Positions 33,941-41,863 of a stretch of 47,974 nucleotides of DNA are shown piece by piece; the first letter of the stretch is position 1; each line of letters opens with the position of its first letter. The stretch spans positions 1 through 47,974 of the forward strand of contig JAQVWS010000003.1 in the NCBI GenBank assembly GCA_028709585.1. Direction: 5' to 3'. A model generated the notes under the pieces. That model was given only the letters and a program-made list of their open reading frames with translations, ran no database searches and had not been told where the DNA came from. This DNA is from Syntrophomonas sp. GTDB taxonomy: Bacteria > Bacillota > Syntrophomonadia > Syntrophomonadales > Syntrophomonadaceae. The translations under genes were made by a program, and so were the position numbers.

Positions 33941-35125
33941 CTATTCTCGACGCAGTGCTTCGATGGGTTTCAGGCGGGCGGCCTGGTTGGCAGGATAAAG
34001 GCCGAAGAATAATCCTACCCCGGCTGAAAATAAAAAGGCTATGATGATAGTCCACCAGGATACTAGAGGAGGCCAATTGGCCAGCTTGGCTACCACGTAA
34101 GCTCCGCCATAACCCAGGATAGTACCAATAAATCCCCCCATTAAACAAAGAACTATGGATTCAAAGAGAAACTGTACCAAAATATCCTGGCGCCGTGCGC
34201 CCAAAGCCATACGGATACCAATCTCTCTGGTACGCTCTGTTACTGATACCAGCATTATGTTCATTACCCCGATTCCTCCCACCAATAGTGAAATTCCGGC
34301 AATAAGGCTTATGACCAGACTCACAATACCGGTTATTTGGGTAGCTGCCTCCATCTCCTGCTCCATGCTGTAAGCCCTATAGTGGTTAGGGGCGTTATGA
34401 CGACGCTCCAGGATGCTCTTGCTGCGTTCCATAGCAGTTGCAACCGTTTCTTTGCTGACAGCACTGGCCCATATGTCACTAATCCAGGTCTGGCCGGTAA
34501 TATTGCGTATAAATGACATGGTGATATAGGCAGTGTGCCGGGAGCTGTTATCCAGTGCGGAACTATCCTTTTTTAAAACCCCAATCACCATAGCTGAACT
34601 GTTGCCAACAACAACCCGCTGTCCCACTGCATTTTCCGGGCCAAATAACTCCCGGGCGGTGTCTTCCTGGATAACAATAACCTGCCGGCCTGCACTTTCA
34701 TCCTCGTCACTTAAGAATCTGCCCTGAGACAGGGTTAGATTCCTGATGGGAGCATAGTCTGCGGTGGTAGCTATTATCTGTGCGTTTTTCTGGCCCTGAC
34801 TGCCCCTTAGTTTCATTTGCGAATAGCTGGAGGGAGCAATATATTTTACCTCCGGAACCATGCTTTTAATAATTGTAATATCACTTAATTGCAGATCAGA
34901 CGGTCTAAAGGTTTCGTCGTCCTGGTAATTTACATATAAAATAAACAGGTTGGTGCCGAACTTTTCCATTTCCTGCAGCAGCATGGCCCGACCCCCCTGA
35001 CCGATGGCAACAACTGATATTACTGAGGCAATACCTATTACAATACCCAGCGTAGTTAGAAAAGAACGCAATTTACTGCTTTTGATGCTGGCCAGGGCAA
35101 CTATCATCATTTCTCGTATGTTCAT
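33941..35125 (-). CDS. MacB/FtsX-type ABC transporter permease
   Basis: 394 residues: one N-terminal membrane helix (ALASIKSSKLRSFLTTLGIVIGIASVISVVAIGQ), a ~220-residue extracytoplasmic MacB core domain, then three C-terminal helices (TGIVSLVISLIAGISLLVGGIGVMNIMLVSVTERTREIGIRMALGARR carries the coupling segment). This is the MacB/LolC fold without the fused ATPase, as in B. subtilis YknZ. Its ATG overlaps the ATPase stop by 4 bases (35122-35125). It is the last gene of the three-gene export operon. The substrate (macrolide, peptide or other toxic compound) is not predictable. Confidence 0.92.
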   Translation of the reverse strand: MNIREMMIVALASIKSSKLRSFLTTLGIVIGIASVISVVAIGQGGRAMLLQEMEKFGTNLFILYVNYQDDETFRPSDLQLSDITIIKSMVPEVKYIAPSSYSQMKLRGSQGQKNAQIIATTADYAPIRNLTLSQGRFLSDEDESAGRQVIVIQEDTARELFGPENAVGQRVVVGNSSAMVIGVLKKDSSALDNSSRHTAYITMSFIRNITGQTWISDIWASAVSKETVATAMERSKSILERRHNAPNHYRAYSMEQEMEAATQITGIVSLVISLIAGISLLVGGIGVMNIMLVSVTERTREIGIRMALGARRQDILVQFLFESIVLCLMGGFIGTILGYGGAYVVAKLANWPPLVSWWTIIIAFLFSAGVGLFFGLYPANQAARLKPIEALRRE

Positions 35126-35856
35126 ATGCTGATCGCCCCTTTTCGCAAGCAGTTGAGCGTCTCACCGGCATCTATCGGTGGTTCTACTTTATCATCCGCT
35201 ATTAATAAACCGTCGCTTAAGCGCAAGATTCGGCCTGCGTGCCGGGCTATGCTTTCTTCATGGGTAACAATAATTATAGTGGCACCGTCACGGTTTAACT
35301 GCTGAAAAACGCTCATAACTTCCAGGCTGGTAATACTATCCAGAGCACCGGTGGGTTCATCGGCTAGAATTATAGCCGGGTTATTGGCAATAGCTCGCGC
35401 AATTGCCACTCTTTGGTTTTGACCGCCGGATAGTTCATTGGGATAATGGTGCATACGATCAATCAGCCCCACTCTTTCCAGAAGCATCGTAGCTCGCGCT
35501 CTTCTTGCCGATAGCTTGATACCCGCATACATCATGGGCAGCTCAACATTGTGAAGGGCAGTCAGGTGAGGCAGCAGATTAAAGGTCTGGAAAACAAAAC
35601 CGATCTCTTGGTTTCTGATTCGGGCATAGTCCTTTTCTTCCAGGGCAGACACTTCTTTATGGTTCAGTATGTAAGAACCGGCTGTAGGTACGTCCAGCAG
35701 ACCCAGAAGATTCATCAGGGTTGACTTTCCAGAGCCGGAGGCTCCCATTATGGCTACAAATTCACCTTGATCAATATTAAAGGATATGCCCCGTAAGGCT
35801 TCTACGGTTATAGTGCCGGTATCATATGTCTTGCGCAAATCATTTACTGCAATCAT
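35122..35856 (-). CDS. MacB-type ABC transporter ATPase
   Basis: ATP-binding subunit of the exporter. Walker A GASGSGKST (~38-46), Q-loop FVFQTFNLLPHLTALHNVELPMMYAG, signature LSGGQNQRVAIARAIANNP, Walker B IILADEPTGALD, and the H-loop IIIVTHEESIARHAGRI. 244 residues, the LolD/MacB class. It overlaps the adaptor stop and the permease start by 4 bases each, so all three subunits are coupled. Confidence 0.94.
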   Translation of the reverse strand: MIAVNDLRKTYDTGTITVEALRGISFNIDQGEFVAIMGASGSGKSTLMNLLGLLDVPTAGSYILNHKEVSALEEKDYARIRNQEIGFVFQTFNLLPHLTALHNVELPMMYAGIKLSARRARATMLLERVGLIDRMHHYPNELSGGQNQRVAIARAIANNPAIILADEPTGALDSITSLEVMSVFQQLNRDGATIIIVTHEESIARHAGRILRLSDGLLIADDKVEPPIDAGETLNCLRKGAISI

Positions 35857-37130
35857 TGGGCTGCTCCTGTATCGGTTTTTACCCTCTGTCCGTTTTTATA
35901 TTCGGGTCTGGGGTTGACCACTACCTCTTCATCGGGATTCAAGCCTGATAGCACAATATCAAAGAGCTCATTGCCTCTTCTTATTTCAATTATCCTTTCC
36001 TCTAGTACGGAATCCTTGACCACAAATGCTATCTTGCTGCCGTCACGTTCAATTAAGGCATTGATAGGCAGGACCAGAACATCTTTTTCTTCAGCAGTTT
36101 GGATGATCAAATCAACTGAATAGCCAATTTTGAGTTCACCTTTACCTTCGTTAAGATTAATGGTAACCGGCACATTGATGGTTTCACCGCTGCTGCCTTT
36201 TTGCACTACTGCCGCTCCGCCGATCCTGGCCACCTCACCCAGGTAGGTTTTTCCTGGCAAGGCAACACTGCTGGCCTTTACAGGTTGTCCAATCTTTAAG
36301 TTGCCGGCATCTATCTCGCTGATATCAGCTGTAACCTCCAGCAAGCTGTCATCGCTTATTACCAGCAATTCTGTTCCTTCCATTACTCGATTGCCTTGTT
36401 TGGCCGATATAGAAGTAACCACCCCATCAAACTGAGCTACAAAGGTTGCCATGTCCAATCGCTCTTTGGCCTGAGCTACCTCCTGCCGGGCCAGAGCTAC
36501 CTGGGATTGCAGGGATAATACCTGTTTGCCGGAAGCATTATAGCTGGCTTTAATCTTAGCTTCTTCATAACTGTTAGTTGCTCTGGCCAGATCAAGTTGT
36601 GCAGATTCCATTTCTGCAGCACTGACTGCGCCTGCTGCAAATAGCTGTTCCATGCGGTTATAATGATTATTAGCTTTGTTATATTCTGCCTCAGCCGTTC
36701 TAAGGCCTAACTGGTCATTAATAGCCTGAGCGCGGACTAACTCAGCTTCCTTGCCGGATAATACTGCAACCGCATTCTGATATTGACGAGCCAGTTCCAG
36801 TGAATCCAAACGCCCTAAGACCTCACCCTTTTTAACCTGGTCACCTAGCTTTATATTAAGCTCCATCAAGGTGCTATCCACCGGAGTAAAAAAAGTTTGC
36901 TCGTTTACTGCTTTTAAACGTCCATTGGCAAAGATATTGCGCTCAATGGTCTGGTTATTTATCCTATTAACCTCGACTGGTACGGGATTATTTTTGTTTT
37001 TTATAACCAGTCCTCCTATAGTTATAACAAGCAATAAAACAATCAAGGTAGTAAATTTTAACCATTTGGGTATTTTGGCATACACTAAACCTATCTGGTT
37101 AGCCCACCGCCGGTCTTTTATCTCCTGCAC
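35853..37130 (-). CDS. MacA/HlyD-type periplasmic adaptor (membrane fusion protein)
   Basis: Adaptor for the MacB-like transporter, as in YknX. One N-terminal membrane helix (FTTLIVLLLVITIGGLVI), a lipoyl-type half (FFTPVDSTLMELNIKLGDQVKKGEVLGRLDS), a coiled-coil hairpin (QYQNAVAVLSGKEAELVRAQ ... ALARQEVAQAKERLD), the second half (ATFVAQFDGVVTSISAKQGNRV) and a beta-barrel end. The track's TTG start at 37160 sits next to the -10 box; GTG at 37130 has CGGAGG 8 bases upstream, giving 425 residues. First gene of the operon. Confidence 0.9.
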   Translation of the reverse strand: MQEIKDRRWANQIGLVYAKIPKWLKFTTLIVLLLVITIGGLVIKNKNNPVPVEVNRINNQTIERNIFANGRLKAVNEQTFFTPVDSTLMELNIKLGDQVKKGEVLGRLDSLELARQYQNAVAVLSGKEAELVRAQAINDQLGLRTAEAEYNKANNHYNRMEQLFAAGAVSAAEMESAQLDLARATNSYEEAKIKASYNASGKQVLSLQSQVALARQEVAQAKERLDMATFVAQFDGVVTSISAKQGNRVMEGTELLVISDDSLLEVTADISEIDAGNLKIGQPVKASSVALPGKTYLGEVARIGGAAVVQKGSSGETINVPVTINLNEGKGELKIGYSVDLIIQTAEEKDVLVLPINALIERDGSKIAFVVKDSVLEERIIEIRRGNELFDIVLSGLNPDEEVVVNPRPEYKNGQRVKTDTGAAQ

Positions 37131-37162
37131 AACAAAAACCTCCGTGAAAAAATAATCCAACC

Positions 37163-37190
37163 TATATACTATTCTCTAATGACACAGCAA
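37163..37190 (-). promoter_or_regulatory. Promoter of the MacAB-like operon
   Basis: On the minus strand TTGCTG (37190-37185), a 16-base spacer and TATATA (37168-37163), about 33 bases before the GTG start. Confidence 0.55.
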
Positions 37191-37338
37191 TATCCTCTAA
37201 TAATTTACATTTGTGTCTATAATGCTCAAAATACGGCGGCAACAGATGCCAATTCTTTAATAAGGTCATTTTAGCAGGATTTGCTGGTATTCATGGAGAA
37301 AGATTAGACGACAAATCAAAAAAGGAGGTATTAATATA

Positions 37339-37734
37339 ATGATTACTTGGAGTGACGAATACAGGGTGGGGGTAAAAGAGGTAGATGAACAGCACCGTCA
37401 GCTCTTTGCTATTGCTGGCAGAGCTTATGAATTGCTAAAAAATGAAATGCTTACTGACAAGTATGACAGCATCATAGAAATATTACAAGAACTTAAAGCA
37501 TACGCTGTGTATCATTTTCAATATGAAGAAGAATATATGGACAGCATAGGCTATGCTAAATTATTGTCCCATAAAGTAATGCACGCTGATTTTGTAGAAA
37601 AAATCAATGGAATTGATTTCAGAAAGGTTGACGATAATCAGGGACAATACCTGATGGAAATACTGGAATTCGTAGTTAAATGGATAGAGGGCCATATTTT
37701 GGGTCAGGACAAAAAATATGCAGGTCTAGTTTAA
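37339..37734 (+). CDS. Bacteriohemerythrin
   Basis: Oxygen-binding di-iron protein of 131 residues; may sense, store or scavenge O2 in an anaerobe. All seven iron ligands are visible: H19 (VDEQHRQLF), H59 and E63 (YHFQYEEEYM), H78 and H82 (SHKVMHADF), H119 and D124 (EGHILGQDKKY). No fused signalling domain. AAGGAGG precedes the ATG. The HD-GYP gene follows about 100 bp downstream on the same strand. Confidence 0.95.
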   Translation: MITWSDEYRVGVKEVDEQHRQLFAIAGRAYELLKNEMLTDKYDSIIEILQELKAYAVYHFQYEEEYMDSIGYAKLLSHKVMHADFVEKINGIDFRKVDDNQGQYLMEILEFVVKWIEGHILGQDKKYAGLV

Positions 37735-37758
37735 GCGGGATTAACATGTTTATCTCGC
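37735..37758 (+). terminator. Weak hairpin after bacteriohemerythrin
   Basis: GCGGGATTAA pairs with TTTATCTCGC with one mismatch and one G-U pair; no T run follows, so partial termination at best. Confidence 0.35.
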
Positions 37759-37839
37759 AATATGGGGAATAACTTATTAATTCCTTACATTTGCCAAATC
37801 ATACTGTTTACTCAATTCTCAATAAGGCAGGTTTTCCTT

Positions 37840-39042
37840 ATGAATATCAATGAATGCTTCCTTAGCCTGTCACGCAGTTTGGATTTTTCCCGTCATGGAT
37901 TAATGCGCCATCATCACAGAACAGCTCTAATTGCTGTCAAGATTGGAAGAGCTGCAGGTTTGCCTGAAGATGAGATATTTGAACTCTTTCAGGCCTCAGT
38001 TATTCATGATATTGGAATAATAAGCTGGCAGGAGAAAACTGAACTGGGTACATTTGAAATTGATGCCCCTTGGCAGCATTGTCGCCGCGGCTACGAATTA
38101 ATGTGCCATAATGTTTCCCTGCAGCACTTAGCCCCAATAATCCTGAGTCATCATGACCGCTGGTCAGGCGGTAATCCTTCCGGACTGGCTCAAGACCACA
38201 TCCCTTTAGCCAGCAGGATTATACATCTGGCAGACCGCATCGAGATATTGCTGGTCAAGACTCCAAGTATATTAGATCAGAGAGGATTAATCATGAAAAG
38301 GCTCCGCGGGTTTGGGGGTGTATATTTTGACCCGGCTCTAATCACAATTCTTGAGGAGATGGCATATAATGACAGCTTCTGGTTGGATATTATTTCACCA
38401 TGGGAAAAAGAATGTCTTGATTTGATTGTACCGCCTTACCGTATGCAAATGGAAACTGATTATTTGTTAGATATAGCCAACCTATTTGCTCAGGTAGTGG
38501 ATGCTAAAAGTTCGTTTACCTATAGACACTCAAAAGGAGTAGCCGCGATTGCTAAATTTCTTGGGAAGCAGATTGGTCTTGATGAAAAAAATTGTGAATT
38601 GCTGGAGATTGTCGGATTATTACATGATTTAGGCAAGCTTTCAGTGCCCAATGAAATATTGGAAAAGCCGGGCCAGCTTACTCCTTCAGAGTACAACCTA
38701 ATGAAACAACATGCCTATTATACCTACTGGCTGCTAAAGCCGGTGACGCAGACCTTCCCGCTGGCTGAGTGGGCCTCCTTTCATCATGAAAGGCCTAATG
38801 GGCGAGGTTATCCCTTTGGCAGGAAGGGTGAGGAATTAGAACCGAATGCCCGGATTATCACTATTGCAGACATCGTGGTTGCTTTGCGGGAAGAAAGGCC
38901 GTACCGCAGTAATATGAGCTGGGAGCAAATAACTAAAATAATGAATAACCTGACAGTGGTTGAAGGCTTGGATAAAGACCTTGTTTCCTCCATACTCGAC
39001 AATAAAAAAGCATTAGACTACATATGGTCAGGTTTATCTTGA
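37840..39042 (+). CDS. Tandem HD / HD-GYP domain protein
   Basis: Two HD-type halves. The first (~20-170) has VIHDIGIISW and LSHHDRWSGGNPSGLAQDHIPLASRIIHLADRIE but not the GYP loop. The second (~215-395) is a full HD-GYP with GLLHDLGKLSVPNEILEKPGQLT, FHHERPNGRGYPFG and IADIVVALREERPYR. The second half probably hydrolyses c-di-GMP; the first may be regulatory. The ATG at 37762 has no ribosome site. I prefer 37840 with AAGGCAGG, giving 400 residues. It lies between bacteriohemerythrin and the FeS oxidoreductase; the O2-binding neighbour suggests a redox signal. Confidence 0.88.
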   Translation: MNINECFLSLSRSLDFSRHGLMRHHHRTALIAVKIGRAAGLPEDEIFELFQASVIHDIGIISWQEKTELGTFEIDAPWQHCRRGYELMCHNVSLQHLAPIILSHHDRWSGGNPSGLAQDHIPLASRIIHLADRIEILLVKTPSILDQRGLIMKRLRGFGGVYFDPALITILEEMAYNDSFWLDIISPWEKECLDLIVPPYRMQMETDYLLDIANLFAQVVDAKSSFTYRHSKGVAAIAKFLGKQIGLDEKNCELLEIVGLLHDLGKLSVPNEILEKPGQLTPSEYNLMKQHAYYTYWLLKPVTQTFPLAEWASFHHERPNGRGYPFGRKGEELEPNARIITIADIVVALREERPYRSNMSWEQITKIMNNLTVVEGLDKDLVSSILDNKKALDYIWSGLS

Positions 39043-39090
39043 AGTTTAGATGTAAATTATTAGCCTTTCTTATGAAAACTTTCTCGAACC

Positions 39091-39118
39091 TTAACTATAG
39101 AATATTTATTCTTATAAC
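39091..39118 (+). promoter_or_regulatory. Possible promoter of the FeS oxidoreductase gene
   Basis: TTAACT (39091-39096), a 16-base spacer and TATAAC (39113-39118). A start near 39125 places the hairpin at 39136-39163 in the leader. Confidence 0.4.
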
Positions 39119-39135
39119 GGAGAAAATAACCTAAC

Positions 39136-39163
39136 CTGGCTGCAAATCGTATTTGTCAGCCAG
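39136..39163 (+). promoter_or_regulatory. Strong hairpin in the FeS oxidoreductase leader
   Basis: CTGGCTG-CAAAT pairs with ATTTG-T-CAGCCAG: 12 bp, one bulge, a 3-base loop, 47 bases before the ATG and without a T run. May stabilise the mRNA; may also be the end of the HD-GYP transcript. Confidence 0.5.
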
Positions 39164-39209
39164 CCGGAAAACAAGCGCTTTAATAGTAAGAATTTAAGGA
39201 GGGTTAAAT

Positions 39210-41330
39210 ATGCTTTTTGCTTTTCATGCTTTTGAAGGCGGATATGATATACCTAAGCGGGTAGTTGGTGCTAATATTCCTTACGAGTGGATAATATATA
39301 TAATCATGTTCATTCCTCTGGGAGTTTTTGCTTATGGTGTTTACACCAGAGCTCGATATTGGGGCCTCGGTCAGGGGGAACAGATTAGGACAGACCAACT
39401 TAAAAAAAGGATAATAGCTTTTATAACCGAAACCTTTGGGCAGACCCAATTGATCAGAAAGCCGGCGGTTGGTTGGTCGCATTTGTTATTATTTTGGGGT
39501 TTTGTTTTTCTTTTTCTGGCTACTGCGGCCTGGGGTGCTTGGAGCAAGATTAACTTCCCCCCTATGGTAGGAGACATCTATATTTGGTCCTCAGCCATAG
39601 TAGATATAATGGGAGCATTAGCAACTATAGGGATAGTTATCCTGGCCATAAACAGGTACATAATTAAGCCCGATCGTTTGAATGATACCAGAGCTTTGGA
39701 CGGCTATATATTATTATTAATATTTCTTATCCTGGTTACCGGTTATGTCATTGAGGGGGCTCGGATAGCAGCCCAAATTCAACTGTCTCCTATGATGGAG
39801 CAGATCGCCTATGAAAAAGTAGCATCTCCGGTTGGATGGCTCTTTGCTTACCTGTTTAGCGGTGCCAGTCATGAGAGTATTTTACTTTGGCACCGTTTTT
39901 TATGGTGGTTCCATATGGCTATTGCTTTTTTATTTATAGGAATGGTGCCCTTCACCAAGCTGTGGCATATCTTTACAGGGATGATCGCTTATTTTTCCAA
40001 GGATTTGGAGCCATCCCACTGCCGCATGGTGCATAATATTGAAGAAGCAGAGACCTTTGGGAAAGAAGCAATTGAAGAGTTTGGGTGGAAGGATCTGTTG
40101 GATCTGGACGCCTGTATTCGCTGCGGCAGGTGCCAGGAAGCCTGTCCGGCATACAATACCGGCAAACTCCTTAATCCCAAAATTACAGTTATCCAGGCTA
40201 TGAAACAGCATTTTGACAATAAAGCACCTTTGTTAATGAAGGGACAAATGCCGGTTGATGAAGGCAATTTAGCACTTACTATAAACGAACCGGCAGTATT
40301 AAGCGGCAGCGCGGAGGCTTCACTAATATATGAAGTGGTGACACCGGATGTGCTGTGGGCATGCACTAATTGCCGGGGTTGTGTATTCCATTGCCCCATG
40401 CATATCGAGCATGTAGATAAGATTTTGGAAATGAGAAGAAACCTTGTTATGTGGCAGGGTGATATGCCTGGTGAGGCTCAAAATGCCTTTTCCAATCTGG
40501 AAAGAAACTATAACCCCTGGGGAGTAGGTTTTGCCTCCAGGTCCAATTGGCTGGAAGAAAGAAAAGTCAGGGAATTGGTGAAACTCATTCCTGAAGATGG
40601 CAGTGAATTTGAGTACTTACTCTTCGGTGGCTGCGCGGTGGCTTTTGATGACAGATATAAAAAGGTTGGTGAAGCGGTTCTGCGCATTTTTGCAAAAGCA
40701 GGACTCAGCATCGGCTATTTGGGGACAGAAGAACAATGTTGCGGTGATCCGGCTCGCAGGTTAGGCAACGAATACCTGTACCAAACCCTGGCTGCTCATA
40801 ATATTGAAACCTTTAACAAATATGGAGTTAAGAAAATAATCTGCCTCTGCCCCCATGGATTTAATGCCATAAAAAATGAGTATCCGCAGATGGAAGGCAA
40901 TTTTGAGGTTTATCATTATACAGAAGTACTTGCAGACCTGGTTGCTAAAGGGAAGCTGCAGGTTAAAGCGGAAGAAATAAAACTAAGCTATCACGATTCA
41001 TGTTTTCTGGGCCGACATAACAATATTTACGAACAGCCACGCAGTATTCTTAAAGCAGCCGGTTCTAAAATTACCGAGTTGGATAAAGAGCGGCAATTTG
41101 GGTTCTGCTGTGGAGCAGGCGGCGGGCGCATGTTCCTGGAGGAAGAGGCTGTCGGTGGCTTTAAGAGAATTAATGATACCCGTACCGAACAACTTTTAAA
41201 ATCCGAACCACAGTATATTGGAACCAATTGTCCCTTCTGTCTTACCATGATAACTGACGGGGTAAAAGAATCCGAAAAAGAGGTAAAAGTTATGGATGTG
41301 GCTGAAATAATCTGGGACAGAGTGAAGTAG
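39210..41330 (+). CDS. Membrane FeS oxidoreductase (EtfAB:menaquinone oxidoreductase type)
   Basis: Heterodisulfide-reductase-like protein of 706 residues. N-terminal ~270 residues hold about six membrane helices with a NarI/cytochrome-b-type region (LIRKPAVGWSHLLLFWGFVFLFLATAAW; LWHRFLWWFHMAIAFLFIGMVPFTKLWHI, with His pairs for b haem). Two [4Fe-4S] motifs follow: CIRCGRCQEACPAYN (~300) and CTNCRGCVFHCPMHIEH (~385). Two CCG domains follow: QCCGDPARR (~509) and GFCCGAGGGRMFLEE (~632), which form the noncubane clusters in HdrB. In Syntrophomonas this family takes electrons from butyryl-CoA dehydrogenase through EtfAB to menaquinone. AAGGAGG precedes the ATG. EtfAB genes are not adjacent. Confidence 0.9.
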   Translation: MLFAFHAFEGGYDIPKRVVGANIPYEWIIYIIMFIPLGVFAYGVYTRARYWGLGQGEQIRTDQLKKRIIAFITETFGQTQLIRKPAVGWSHLLLFWGFVFLFLATAAWGAWSKINFPPMVGDIYIWSSAIVDIMGALATIGIVILAINRYIIKPDRLNDTRALDGYILLLIFLILVTGYVIEGARIAAQIQLSPMMEQIAYEKVASPVGWLFAYLFSGASHESILLWHRFLWWFHMAIAFLFIGMVPFTKLWHIFTGMIAYFSKDLEPSHCRMVHNIEEAETFGKEAIEEFGWKDLLDLDACIRCGRCQEACPAYNTGKLLNPKITVIQAMKQHFDNKAPLLMKGQMPVDEGNLALTINEPAVLSGSAEASLIYEVVTPDVLWACTNCRGCVFHCPMHIEHVDKILEMRRNLVMWQGDMPGEAQNAFSNLERNYNPWGVGFASRSNWLEERKVRELVKLIPEDGSEFEYLLFGGCAVAFDDRYKKVGEAVLRIFAKAGLSIGYLGTEEQCCGDPARRLGNEYLYQTLAAHNIETFNKYGVKKIICLCPHGFNAIKNEYPQMEGNFEVYHYTEVLADLVAKGKLQVKAEEIKLSYHDSCFLGRHNNIYEQPRSILKAAGSKITELDKERQFGFCCGAGGGRMFLEEEAVGGFKRINDTRTEQLLKSEPQYIGTNCPFCLTMITDGVKESEKEVKVMDVAEIIWDRVK

Positions 41331-41383
41331 TATTATTTGGGGAAGAGAGGAAAGAAGTTGTTATTCAGAGGAGGTTGTTGGGG

Positions 41384-41863
41384 ATGGAAAAGCATAAAAT
41401 GCGCAAGTTTGAACGGCAGATGGATAACGAGGAAGCTTTATCCAGGCTGCAGAAAGGATTATATGGAGTGTTATCTACGGTTGATAATAACGGGCAGCCT
41501 TATGGGGTACCGCTGAACTATGTAATAAGAGAAAATGCCTTATATTTTCATAGTGCCGTGGAAGGGCATAAGTTAGATAACATAAAATATAATAATAAAG
41601 TAGCTTTTACAGTGGTAGGTTCAGCTGAAATTTTAGCGCGTCAGTTTTCTACAGCTTATGATTGTGTAGTCCTGTTTGGAATTATTAGTCTGGTGAAGGA
41701 TGAGCAAGAGAAAAGACAGGTTCTAATGGATCTGGTTAATAAATATAGCCCCGAATTTGCCGAAGAGGGTACAAAATACGTTGCAAATTCCATAGATAGA
41801 TGTGTAGTTTTGAAGATTGCCATCCAATCCTTGACAGGCAAGCAGAGGTTAAAATCATTATGA
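41384..41863 (+). CDS. NimA-like flavin/PNPOx-fold protein
   Basis: A pyridoxamine-5'-phosphate-oxidase-fold protein of about 159 residues. It has [55 protein letters not shown]; the HSAVEGHK histidines are typical of the NimA (5-nitroimidazole reductase-related) group, which binds FMN, PLP or haem. Substrate unknown; not itself evidence of drug resistance. The track TTG start overlaps the ribosome site; GAGGAGG is 9 bases before the ATG at 41384. Its TGA overlaps the copper ATPase ATG by 4 bases, so the two are coupled. Confidence 0.85.
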   Translation: MEKHKMRKFERQMDNEEALSRLQKGLYGVLSTVDNNGQPYGVPLNYVIRENALYFHSAVEGHKLDNIKYNNKVAFTVVGSAEILARQFSTAYDCVVLFGIISLVKDEQEKRQVLMDLVNKYSPEFAEEGTKYVANSIDRCVVLKIAIQSLTGKQRLKSL

